Origin: Primula veris
Taxonomy: Eukaryota > Streptophyta > Magnoliopsida > Ericales > Primulaceae
Length of the DNA stretch: 64,000 nt
Reading direction: 5' to 3'
NCBI GenBank assembly: GCA_963682055.1
Contig: OY821747.1
Span: 25,604,126-25,668,125, forward strand
Below are positions 31,063-39,705 of this stretch, piece after piece. Numbering within the stretch: position 1 is the stretch's first letter; every line of letters starts with the position of its first letter. Under the pieces are notes generated by a model. That model made no database searches. It was not told the DNA's origin and saw nothing but the letters and a program-made list of their open reading frames with translations. The position numbers and the translations under genes were made by a program.

Positions 31063-31223
31063 ATATTTTCCTTTCCTTGTTCTTGTCTGTTTATCTTCTT
31101 GATGTCTTTTTGGATGACTTTAATTGGATTTGGAACTGTGGTTAATTCGCCGTAAATGCTCTTGGGAAGTTCAAGAGGTTGTATTTATTCGAGATGACCT
31201 TTGATCTACTCCTTGTTTCTTCT

Positions 31224-31230
31224 TATAAAA
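31224..31230 (+). promoter_or_regulatory. TATA box of antisense mini-gene B
   Basis: TATAAAA followed by GGGG, 57 bases before the ATG of ORF B. The surrounding CTTATAAAAGGGG resembles the CTATAAAGGGG before ORF A. Confidence 0.55.
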
Positions 31231-31280
31231 GGGGACTGTCCCAGTATTCTTTATGCAGTTCATTCTTTATTAACGAACAA

Positions 31281-31619
31281 ATGGCTTCTTCTCTTGAAAA
31301 CTATGGTGACAACCTTCCTGAATACGTTGCCCGTCTGGAAGAGGAAGTTCAGAAGGTGCGTTATCTCGAGAAGAGGGTTGCCCGGCTGTCGGTGGAAGCT
31401 CGTCAGGCCGCCGAACTAGACGAGCGATTGGATGCCCTAGAGAAGGAGCACCAGAGGTCTTTGCTCGACAGTATTCGTGCTCGTGCCCGGATCAAAGAGC
31501 TCGAGGCCTCCAGAGATAGGCAGCTTGCTTCCAAGAGGGCTTACAAATTGGCCCTTAAGGAAGTGTATGCTCGGTCGAAAAGGAAGCCGAATGACGAAGC
31601 GGGCCCTTCTATGAAATGA
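31281..31619 (+). CDS. antisense ORF B, coiled-coil protein, 112 aa
   Basis: Unknown function; paralogue of ORF A. I start it at MASSLENYGD because that ATG follows the TATA box by 57 bases and matches the MASS start of ORF A; the frame is open further upstream. Residues 15-85 are rich in Leu/Glu/Arg with coiled-coil spacing (RLEEEVQKVRYLEKRVARL). The block KRAYKLALKEVYARSK aligns with ORF A without gaps. The stop is followed by AATAAA at 31681-31686. Third-position changes between A and B in the shared block (e.g. TATAAG/TACAAA for YK) suggest the protein has been kept under selection. Confidence 0.6.
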   Translation: MASSLENYGDNLPEYVARLEEEVQKVRYLEKRVARLSVEARQAAELDERLDALEKEHQRSLLDSIRARARIKELEASRDRQLASKRAYKLALKEVYARSKRKPNDEAGPSMK

Positions 31620-31680
31620 TTTTATTGTTTTCATTGTATTTCCTCTTTGTGCTTCTTCTGTAACGAAGTATCAACCAATC

Positions 31681-31686
31681 AATAAA
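31681..31686 (+). terminator. AATAAA polyadenylation signal after ORF B
   Basis: AATAAA 62 bases after the stop codon of ORF B, followed by a T-rich stretch. Confidence 0.45.
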
Positions 31687-31689
31687 GAT

Positions 31690-32253
31690 TTCTTTTTCTT
31701 GTTTATATCTGAATTACTTTCCCAATGCAATTTATTTTGACTGCGCACGCTTGTGGCCTCATTAATGCTTTTCTTGGGCCTTGCGTTTGATCTTATCCAT
31801 TGGACCTTCTTACTCTTTATATCTAGGGACCAATAGGATTTCTTGAGCCTTGTGCATAAAAAATCTTATTCACCAGAGTTTTCTTTAGCTTTGTGCAAAA
31901 GATCTGGGATATTTATTTGAACCGCTGCCCTTCCCAAAAATGACGCGTGTTTTGCTGCCATTATTACTTACCCCCTTTAAATATTGGTAAGAATCCAAGC
32001 GTTTTGTGAACAAGAGTGGCTTTTAATTACTCACGCTTTTTTAGAACCTTTGGGGAATCCAAACGTTCTTTCTTGAACAGACATCTTTTAATTGCCATCG
32101 CTTCTTAGTACCCATTGGCGAACGGTTGCGACTCTCAATACCAGCCCTCATCTAATTGATCTATAAATACCTGCTTACAGCATGGTTACATCCACAATTC
32201 TTATCATATTATTTTCCCCCATATATAGACCCTCATCTTATAATTTCCCTAAG
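31690..32253 (+). promoter_or_regulatory. upstream region of antisense mini-gene C
   Basis: No ORF of note. TATAAATAC occurs at 32162-32170 and TATATAGAC at about 32222, 92 and 32 bases before the ORF C start. TGACGCGT near 31941 resembles bZIP-type sites. Confidence 0.35.
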
Positions 32254-32547
32254 ATGTCTGGTCCTTTCACCCAATCAGCATTAGCTTTGCAAGTGGAGGC
32301 CTTTGAAGCCTCCTATAACCATGTACAAAGGCTGTTGAGGGATGCCGAGGAGGAATTGAAGGTGATGCGTTATCACCATACCGAGATGGTTCGGGAATTA
32401 ACTTGGCTAAGATCCGAACCGGCTTACTGCCGACGTGCTCGTCAGGCTCTAGTCGAAGAGAATGAGATGCTAAGGGGGAACCCGACACTGAGGGACAGGG
32501 ATGTCTCTGCCGGGCCCTCTCATCGATACCGATCGACTTCCCCCTAA
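32254..32547 (+). CDS. antisense ORF C, coiled-coil protein, 97 aa
   Basis: Unknown function. It starts MSGPFTQSAL, has a Glu/Arg/Leu-rich helical region (residues 20-75, e.g. VQRLLRDAEEELKVM) and ends in a Ser/Arg-rich tail SAGPSHRYRSTSP. The MSGP start is shared with ORF D. An upstream in-frame ATG at 32182 exists, but MSGP is favoured by that match and by position after the second TATA-like motif. A ~500-base pyrimidine tract follows the stop. Evidence for translation is circumstantial. Confidence 0.5.
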   Translation: MSGPFTQSALALQVEAFEASYNHVQRLLRDAEEELKVMRYHHTEMVRELTWLRSEPAYCRRARQALVEENEMLRGNPTLRDRDVSAGPSHRYRSTSP

Positions 32548-33050
32548 CCTTCCCCCTTCTTTTTTTTATTTTTCTCTGCTTTTCCCCATCTTTTCCCATC
32601 TCTTTCTTTTTCTTCTTTTTATTTCTCAGTTTCCATCATTTCTTCCTCTTCCTCTCTTGTGTTTTTTTTTTTTTTTATACTCTGTTCTCTCGTACTTTTT
32701 ATTCTTTTATTTTCCCCTTTCTTTTTTGTTTCATTGACTTCCTTTTTAGTTGTCTGTCTCCTTCATTTCTTTATCTTCTTCTCATCTGTTTTTCTTCTGT
32801 GCCTCCTCTTTCTTTTTCTTCATCTTCTCTCCCATCACTCTTTTTCTTTTTTCTTTTTTTTTTTGCACCACTACGATGTAACAATCAGCCCTGTGATCCA
32901 AAGGGTTTTGTGTTACATTTAGGGTTGGTCATTTTTCTTTTTGACTCTTCTTTCTTATCACTTCTTCTTTTCTTGCACTCTTCTTCTTTTCCTCTTCTTG
33001 CTTTTCCTTTCTCTTTCTTCTTACTTTTTCTTTTTGGCGTCTCCTGCTCA
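32545..33050. repeat. ~500-bp polypyrimidine (plus) / polypurine (minus) tract
   Basis: The plus strand is almost only C and T in long blocks such as TTCTTTTTCTTCTTTTTA. In the sense orientation of the retrotransposon it is a giant purine-rich stretch. ORFs in it are composition artefacts (strings of F, L and S). Confidence 0.85.
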
Positions 33051-33097
33051 CTTGGTCAGCTGATATAGTTGATCCTTTGCCTGATCTTCTGTACTAG

Positions 33098-33262
33098 CTC
33101 TTCTCGGATGTAATAGATCTTTTCGGATGTAATAGGTTTTCTTTTCGGATGTAATAGGTTTTCTTTTCGGATGTAATAGGTTTTTATCTCGGATGTAATA
33201 GACCTTGATGTAACAGACCTCGATGTAATATTGTCTTTTGATGTAATGAACAATGATGTATT
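33098..33262. repeat. short tandem repeat with GGATGTAATAG motif
   Basis: About eight copies of a GATGTAAT core recur, the first four with a ~26-base period (CTTTTCGGATGTAATAGGT) and later ones degenerate. Both minus-strand ORFs over this stretch are repeat artefacts. It lies in the 3' region of ORF C. Confidence 0.75.
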
Positions 33263-33394
33263 CCATCTTCATTAATGAAAAGTATTTTTGCCCTTTTATT
33301 TTTGCATTTCTTTTTATATTGTACCTGTGGTTTGTTGTTTGTCTGGAATCTAGATCTTTGAATATCTCGTCTTTATTTCTTCTGCACTGTAGTC

Positions 33395-33540
33395 TCAGAT
33401 GTCAGTAGATGTCCCCATCACTGTCAAGCATATGTGCATGCTCCCTAGTAGGTCAGGAAATGTGCATGCCCCCAAGCATGTCAGGAAATATGCAATTTCC
33501 CAAGCAAGGTCATAAAATATCATACTCTCCGTTCTATAAG
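33395..33540 (+). promoter_or_regulatory. promoter-like region of antisense mini-gene D
   Basis: Three imperfect repeats of AGGTCAGGAAATGTGCATG-like sequence, containing RY-type TGCATGC cores, lie just before TATAAG at 33535-33540. ORF D begins about 100 bases later. The order of repeated upstream motif, TATA and leader looks like a compact plant promoter. Confidence 0.4.
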
Positions 33541-33637
33541 TACTTCTCTTTTCTTTGGTAGTTTATCATCTCTTTTTTCTTTTTGCTTCTCTCTTCCTCA
33601 GCCCTTTATTTTCTTCCGTACTAAACAATTTCTCAGA

Positions 33638-34117
33638 ATGTCTGGACCTGTGGTGAGATATCATGCTCAGATGAAGGGTTTGGACACTGAGGTATCTCGG
33701 GTCCGCCGTCGGATGGCAAGGCTTGAGAAAGAGTATGGCGTTTTGGCCTTGAGCTTGTTCGGCTCTTATCCCGAAGAGACGGTGAAGTGGACCAAGATCT
33801 CGGCACTGAGTCGCCAGCTCGATCACTTGTTGCTACAGAGAAACCATCTGGCCAACTCCTGGTATGATGCCGAGGAAATTTGGGACCATTCTCAAGATGA
33901 GTTTGACAACTCTCCTCAAGGCCTAGCTAGCATAATGGTAAAGAATGCTCGGCTCGTGGAGCGCGTCAGGGTTCTTACTACGGAAAACAACAGCCTCTCC
34001 TCGGAGAATGACAATTTGGTCGCCATGAACGATTCCTACCAAGCTCGGTTGGATTGTTCTGCTCGTTTTGCTTTCTCTCGGTCTGGCAGTTCGGTTTTTC
34101 CACCCATTGATCCTTAG
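33638..34117 (+). CDS. antisense ORF D, coiled-coil protein, 159 aa
   Basis: Unknown function. It starts MSGPVVRYHAQMKGLDTE, followed by a strongly charged coiled coil (VSRVRRRMARLEKEYG) and a second one near residues 105-140 (NARLVERVRVLTTENNSL), and ends FSRSGSSVFPPIDP. It is the largest of the single-exon antisense mini-ORFs. A TATA box lies at 33535. I find no AATAAA directly after the stop. Confidence 0.55.
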   Translation: MSGPVVRYHAQMKGLDTEVSRVRRRMARLEKEYGVLALSLFGSYPEETVKWTKISALSRQLDHLLLQRNHLANSWYDAEEIWDHSQDEFDNSPQGLASIMVKNARLVERVRVLTTENNSLSSENDNLVAMNDSYQARLDCSARFAFSRSGSSVFPPIDP

Positions 34118-34260
34118 ATTGGGCTGGTTTTCTTATGTATTTCCCCTTTTGCCATTTGTGTTTTATTTTCTGTATTTGATGAATCAGTTGTATCTTCTCG
34201 TATCTCGTGCCTGTCTTGTGAGCCATTGTAACGCTTCGTACTTTGTGCCTTTTGATTTTC

Positions 34261-34268
34261 TATAAATG
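34261..34268 (+). promoter_or_regulatory. TATA box of antisense mini-gene E
   Basis: TATAAATG, 89 bases before the ATG of ORF E, followed by CTCCCT, a sequence also found after the TATA box of ORF A. Confidence 0.5.
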
Positions 34269-34349
34269 CTCCCTATTGCCTGTATCTCGTTACAAATTCT
34301 TCCTCTCTCTCTTGTTTTATAATTTGCTTCTAACTTGCTTTTGCGTGAG

Positions 34350-34712
34350 ATGGATCCCATCACTAGGTCTACCTCCAAAAAGAAAGCCCTTATGGAAGAG
34401 GAGCCTACTTTTTTGCTACCTCGTCCCCCTGGCTTTGGGGAGGAGGATTTGACTCCTCTTCAACTAAAAGAAATTGAGATGTCATGGCTGAAACATGATC
34501 TCATGTGTGCTCGGACTGAAGCGAGGAGGTTTAAACAATATTGGGACGAGGAGGGCACTGCTCGTTTCAAGGCCGAGCAAAAATGCGAGTCTCAGTCTTA
34601 CGCCTTGAAACAGGCTGAGATGGCGATTTCTCGTTTGGTTAGGGAGAAGGAGCGTCTGGAGGAACTTTTGGCGAAGAGGGATGTTGCTATGGGGGATAGT
34701 TCGAAAAAGTAG
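34350..34712 (+). CDS. antisense ORF E, coiled-coil protein, 120 aa
   Basis: Unknown function. It starts MDPITRSTSKKKALMEEE, contains a proline-rich patch (LLPRPPGFGEEDLTPLQL) and then a long charged helix rich in Lys/Glu/Arg/Ala to the end (QAEMAISRLVREKERLEELL). It ends GDSSKK. A TATA box is 89 bases upstream and AATAAA is 56 bases after the stop (34768-34773), so this is the most complete promoter-ORF-signal unit of the cassette. Confidence 0.6.
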   Translation: MDPITRSTSKKKALMEEEPTFLLPRPPGFGEEDLTPLQLKEIEMSWLKHDLMCARTEARRFKQYWDEEGTARFKAEQKCESQSYALKQAEMAISRLVREKERLEELLAKRDVAMGDSSKK

Positions 34713-34767
34713 GATGGGTGTATTTTCTTTTTCTGTTGTATTGTTTGTGTTTCCCCCTTTGTGGATG

Positions 34768-34773
34768 AATAAA
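34768..34773 (+). terminator. AATAAA polyadenylation signal after ORF E
   Basis: AATAAA 56 bases after the stop, followed by CTTGTC and T-rich sequence. Confidence 0.45.
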
Positions 34774-34779
34774 ACTTGT

Positions 34780-35413
34780 CTTGCACTTGATTCTGTCCTA
34801 TTTTATTTCCTGTTTGCTTCTCTTTTATGTTTCTGAGCATACACCGAACAATATGCCCGGTTATCCCCCCGGAGAGTGTTGTTAGACTTGATGCTCCCTG
34901 CCATCAAGCTAGAAACGGTCTTCGTCCACCTTGTTCGGTGTGCCCTTTTGGTAAGGATTGGTTGGGAGTCGAGGAACTTTAATCGGGGGATATTCTCGGT
35001 GTGATAGTAGTGGTAGCGTATGTGGGAAGCTTTTCGTGGTAGGGTCCACTGGCCGTTTATTTAGGTCTAATGATATGAACTGCCTTGGGTAGTGGGATAC
35101 GCGCTGACGTGGTGAAATCTGGAGCGTTTATATGTTAAAAAGAGCAGCGGTTGTTGACTTTTGTATGGTTGGAAAAAAAGGTAAACCTCTGTTACACGAA
35201 AGGACGGTTATTATTTTATTCTTTTTGTGACTCCACTCCTTTCTATTGTGCCAAGTAATCCTGTTTTATTTTTATCACAGAATTTGCTGAAGAAAATATC
35301 GCTTTCTCTAAAGCATATTCTGCCCGCCAAAAAGGAAAAGAGTGCGGCCGCTTGATCTAGGGTTTCGTGGTTTTGTTGGAAGACTTGCTGTTGTTCGCGC
35401 TTGCTTGCTCATA
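34780..35413 (+). promoter_or_regulatory. upstream region of the multi-exon antisense gene
   Basis: No convincing ORF. It has a GCTGACGTGG element near 35103 that resembles bZIP (as-1/G-box-like) sites. No clear TATA box is seen; TTTATATG near 35128 is weak. Confidence 0.3.
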
Positions 35414-37859
35414 ATGATTACTGTAAGTGATTTTTCGTTCTCCCCCCTTCCCTCTTTTAGGAGTTGTATTTGATTTGTCGTTGTGGTCATAGGTGTGTCG
35501 TTGGTATATGGTTCAGGTTATCTATATATGTCTGATGATTTTTATGTATCTGGTTAATGTGTGTGTGTGTGGGGGGGGGGGGGGGGGGGGTGGTGGCGCT
35601 CGTTATATTGATGTGGTTCTTGTTTGTGTATTTGGTTAGTATATTGATGGACTTTTGATGATGTTTGGATAGGAAATTATGAGCCAAAGTGTGGCCCAAA
35701 TTGGCACATTCGTAGAAAAGGATTTTAAGGAGCTTGCCGGAATACCTGACAACATACATATCCGGCTTCCTATTTCTGACGAGGAGGTGCTGGGATTTGT
35801 TCCTGCCGGCGAGGTGGTTGTGCGCTCTTCGGCATTCTTCACTGGGGGTCTTCGACTGCCCTTTACAAACTGGGTGGCTTCGTTCTTTGAGGCCGTCCAG
35901 ATTGCTCCGGCCCAACTGACCCTAAATGGTTACCGTACTCTGAATGGTATCCAAAGGTTATCGGAGCTGTCCGGAATACCGATTGAACTGAAGGATGTCT
36001 TCGGAGTCTATAGTTTGAGCTTTGAGCGTCGCAGCTCGTATCTGAAAACCTTGCGTTCCTTTTGCCGGCTCGTTATCGGTTTGCCGGATACCAACAAAGA
36101 GTGCAATCTTGGTATTGTTATTGCGTCTGGTGAATGGGCTTGTCCGGGACACCAGATTCCTAGGCCGGCTACCAATGCTCCCACTATGCCAGACCTCGGA
36201 GCTCCCAATGTAGAGGCTCTGTTAGCTCTTTGGAAATGGTGGGGGCCGGGACCGACGCCAGATCCGGCGAGTCGTAGTGCCCCGATGCTGCTCGGGTACC
36301 CGATGGGGTCGGTGACCAAGGGGAATCCTGCGCCCGAAATCCCCAAAGAGCCCGAAGAAGAGTTCTTGAAAGTGGTCCGGGCTCGAAGTGCTGCTCGGCT
36401 CGGGAAGAAGCTCGTTCGGTCTAAGCGTCATGCGTCTGACCCTGTTGGTGGAGTAACGAAGAGGGCCAGGGGAACCGATACATCGGTTACCGAGGAGGCT
36501 GATATCGTTGGCTCGGGCGAGGGGACGGTGGCTGCCGCCGAAGGGGATACCGCCGAGGATGCCTCTGCGCCGGGCGAGGTATGTGTATATGTATTATGAT
36601 TTTCTTGTCTTTTGGTTGTTTGTCATTTTGTTCGCTAGTGCTTTGCTTTATTAGTCATCTTGTTTCAGCTACTGACTTCTCCATTGGTTACCCTCGCTCT
36701 TGCCCGGTCTATGGGTATTATTGTGTTTCAGGGGTCGATCGACGATGTATTCGGACATATGAACCTCTTGACTAACATGGGAGAGGGTACGATGACTTTG
36801 CCTGTCATCTCGCCTATCCCCACTGAGGGTCCGATAGATTTGCCCGTTTGCTCGCCCCTCCGTACTGAGGAAGAGATCGAGCATAGGGCCCCTGAGATTG
36901 ATCAGTTGGAGGAGGACGTGGGGGTGGAAATGGAAGGCAGCGAAGAGAATGCCGGGGATGTTGTGACGGGTGTCGAGGATGAGGCTCTCGACGGATCCGA
37001 GAAGGTGTTGGTTGACGGGGTTGTAATGACCCGTTACATTGACCGATGTAGGGGTGAACTGCTGGAGCAACCGCGAACCTTGAAGATGGGGTATACGGCT
37101 CTAAAACCCCTTGTGTTCAAGGATGCAGAAAGACTATCTGCCCAACCTACAATGTCGGTTATAGAGCAGGCCCACGCGGATGCGCTGAGGGTACGTGGGG
37201 CTCGTATTTCGCTATATAGGTCTGGTACTTGTATTTTATTTGGAATCTAATGTGTTGAAGTGCAGATTGCTGTGAGTACCGTGGCGCTACGGGATCAGCT
37301 GGGAGCTCTAGGGGCTGAGAAAGAGAAGCTGGTGGCCGAGAAGGAGAAATTGGTCGCCGAGAAGAAAACCCTGGGCGAGAATTATGACAAGCTGTCGGTG
37401 GACTTTCTGCACCTGACCGAGGATGTCGAGAAATGGAAGGCGGAAAAGGAGAGCATGGTCGTTAAGTACGGCGAACTAGAGGAGGAGAACTTGCTCCTGG
37501 CAGAGGACGTGGAAGCCGAAAAGGCTAAGGTGTCTGCCCTGAAAACGGCACATGCGGAGGAGCGGACAAAGTTAGCGATGATGGCCAACTTCTCTGTATA
37601 TTGCGCTCATGTGCGGGCGCTCAATTTCGTGAATGTTCCTTTGTCGGATAGGGCGTGGTCGGAGTTGGTGTATCCGTGTCCGCATGGTGCACCGCCGAAA
37701 CCCTTGGACTGGGCGAATCTTCGTGAAGAAGAGCTTCCTCGGCTACCGGGACAGACAATTTCGACAGCGCTGCGTCCTCGCTCTATGTCGGCCCCGTCCA
37801 CTCCTCGACCGGATGCTACTGTTGTTCCCCCACCAGTATCTCCTCAGGTGGAACCTTGA
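35414..37859 (+). CDS. multi-exon antisense gene, PF04195-like 'putative gypsy-type transposon' protein, ~655 aa
   Basis: Exons: 35414-35422 (a nine-base first coding exon, ATGATTACT), 35673-36578, 36732-37190, 37266-37859. All have GT-AG borders and keep frame; translation could instead begin at ATG 35679. The first large exon has the layout of the plant family PF04195: GEVVVRSSAFFTGGLRLPFT, then FEAVQIAPAQLTLNGYRTL and LKDVFGVYSLS. The middle is acidic and disordered. The last exon is a long coiled coil with tandem KLVAEKE repeats and ends with a proline/serine tail. Such proteins are known as antisense extra ORFs in Tat-type retrotransposons; their role is not established. An intronic GT run followed by 20 G (35571-35590) is present. 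Introns show it is written to be spliced in this orientation, not as part of the genomic RNA. Confidence 0.65.
35571..35590. repeat. 20-base poly-G tract after a GT microsatellite
   Basis: A (GT)n stretch passes into 20 consecutive G residues within the first intron of the antisense gene. The length may be unreliable. Confidence 0.85.
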
Positions 37860-38058
37860 CTATCTTTCTAGCAGTATGTATTTTTTTTTTTTTTTTGGTC
37901 TCTTGTGTATCTAGAAACAGATTCTTTTGGGGAAGTGATAATATAGGTGCTGTGGTTTCTTTCTGTTGGGCTTTCTTGGGTTAATTTTTTTTGATGGTCG
38001 TCATATTTTGAAGGATGTGAAAACAAAATATTGTCAGGTACCAAATAACCCCCTTGCC

Positions 38059-38631
38059 ATGGTGGTCTGGACCTCGCCTAGTCGTAGTGTAGGTGACGTA
38101 ATGGAAGATTTGGAAAGATCTAACGCGTCCCTGACCGCGAAATTGACTTGTGCTTATCAGGAAATCGAGGGTCTGAATATTCATATTTCCAACTTGGCGA
38201 TCCGGTTACGTGATTTGGGAGAGAAATTTAGTAAAAAGACCGCCCATTATACGGCAAATAAGGGTAAAGCAAATGAACTTCTCGGTGCCCTACGACGTTC
38301 TCGTGATGAAGCCCGAGGTCGTGTGACGAGCTTGAGCTTGGTCCTTGGGGCCGTTTTCGAGGACGCGGATCTGCTGCTATCCTTTGCCAAAGCGTATTGG
38401 GCCCGAGCTCGCGCCTTAGAGGTGCTGGAGCATATAAAATGAATGAGTGGTGTGTCCCGGGCAGAGCGCATGGTGGATGCGAAGGCCGGGGTAACTGAAA
38501 CCACTGTTGCCTTGAACCGAATCGAGGCGGTCATTCGTGAGCGTTTGGGGATGCAAATTAATTCATTGCGAGATATTCATTTTGCCGATGTAGTAGAGAC
38601 TTCGGCGTCTGTTGAGGGGTTGTCGGATTAA
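38059..38631 (+). CDS. antisense ORF F, coiled-coil protein, split by an in-frame TGA
   Basis: The frame 38059-38442 (127 aa, MVVWTSPSRSVGDV...) stops at TGA, and the next codon is an in-frame ATG that opens a further 62 codons (38443-38631). The second part continues the same helical character (IEAVIRERLGMQINSL). Either this is one ORF of 190 codons with a nonsense change or readthrough stop, or two abutting ORFs. The sequence CAG just before 38040 could be a splice acceptor, making it a downstream exon of the preceding gene. No recognised domain. Confidence 0.45.
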
Positions 38632-38681
38632 TGAAGTAGCTTGTTTTGTCGTTTTCTTTGTAGCTTGTATAAAAAATTCTC

Positions 38682-38741
38682 TCTTTTTTTTTTTTTTTTT
38701 TTTTTATTCATCTCTTCTCGTTCTTCTCCCCCCCCCCCCCC
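38682..38741. repeat. T- and C-homopolymer tracts
   Basis: About 24 T, then a short spacer and 14 C, then 11 T and ATATAG. This looks like an extended polypyrimidine tract before a splice acceptor at about 38759 that would lead into ORF G. Confidence 0.7.
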
Positions 38742-38770
38742 TTTTTTTTTTTATATAGGCACATGCTACT

Positions 38771-39409
38771 ATGTCGCACCAGGCTGGTTCTCCATGCCTA
38801 GTTAACCCGGGGTTAGGACCTACTGGTGCTGCCCGGGACGAGGTCTCATCTGGTGCGGCTAGTGAGGTGCCTGACAGGTGGCCCTACATTGTTTTGATGA
38901 GCAAAAATGTCAAATTGACCGACCAATGTGCTCGACTGCGGACCAAGCTAAAAACCCAGGCGGCCTCTTTTCGAGAATACGTTCGCCGTGCCGAGCATGC
39001 TGTTGAGGTTCAGGAGCGTCGTTTGGATCGATATTGGCGTGAAAAGGACGAGTACTTCGGCAAATTAAAGTTGCTTGTGACCAAGGCCAACGTGTTGGTG
39101 AAGTATTTCCGTTTGTCCCGTGCCAGATACGATGCTTCCGCAGCTATGATCGAAGCTCGCCGTAACCTCTCCTTTGACGATGATCGCCGTAAAGCGGCCT
39201 CGGATGCTCACGAGTTCGCGAAAGAAGCCGAGTTCAACGCGCGGCTTCAGACACTGACTTGTGTTGGGGCTCATACGACCAATTTTGATGCCCTCATTTC
39301 TGAGGAGCGTTTTGATGGTGATGAGTCTGATGGGTACACAACGACGGATGACGAAGAGATTGAGCTCGGTCAATTACCGTCGTGCTCCTCCTGCAGTAGC
39401 TCTTCTTAA
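38771..39409 (+). CDS. antisense ORF G, coiled-coil protein with Ser/Cys-rich tail, 212 aa
   Basis: Unknown function. It starts MSHQAGSPCLVNPGLGPTG. Residues 45-160 form charged helices (DQCARLRTKLKTQAASFREY; RRLDRYWREKDEYFGKLKLL). An acidic segment (GYTTTDDEEIELGQ) and the tail CSSCSSSS follow. A likely splice acceptor (TTTTTATATAG) is 12 bases upstream of the ATG, so it could be the last exon of a longer transcript. It is the antisense ORF nearest to the convergence point with gag-pol. Confidence 0.5.
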   Translation: MSHQAGSPCLVNPGLGPTGAARDEVSSGAASEVPDRWPYIVLMSKNVKLTDQCARLRTKLKTQAASFREYVRRAEHAVEVQERRLDRYWREKDEYFGKLKLLVTKANVLVKYFRLSRARYDASAAMIEARRNLSFDDDRRKAASDAHEFAKEAEFNARLQTLTCVGAHTTNFDALISEERFDGDESDGYTTTDDEEIELGQLPSCSSCSSSS

Positions 39410-39705
39410 ATGAATCTCTTTAGTGTCGATGATCTTCTTGTTGCCTCCGTAATGCGGGCGAGGACTATTTATGTTATTTCTTTATTCCTGTTTTGTACCT
39501 TTCCATTGCCGTATTGCTATTTAATTGATTGGATCGATTTTTCCTTGCTAAATCATTTGTTATTTCGTTATTCCTGTTTTGGAGATGCTTCTTGTTGATA
39601 TTTTGTTGTTTAGATTGATTCTCCTTCATTGTTTTAGCCAATTTATATTGCATCGCCGCCGTAATATGGACCTGAATAATTCCTTGCATTGTACCTGCAT
39701 ATAAA

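Noticed and set aside
32501..33068. Long Phe/Ser/Leu-rich plus-strand ORFs that look like membrane proteins
   Set aside because: They are direct translations of the pyrimidine tract.
33048..33272. Two minus-strand ORFs with repeated YYIR/YIRK motifs
   Set aside because: Products of the GATGTAAT tandem repeat read in two frames.
35487..35915. 142-codon minus-strand ORF with a proline run
   Set aside because: Antisense to the PF04195-like exon and to the poly-G tract (the proline run is poly-G read backwards).
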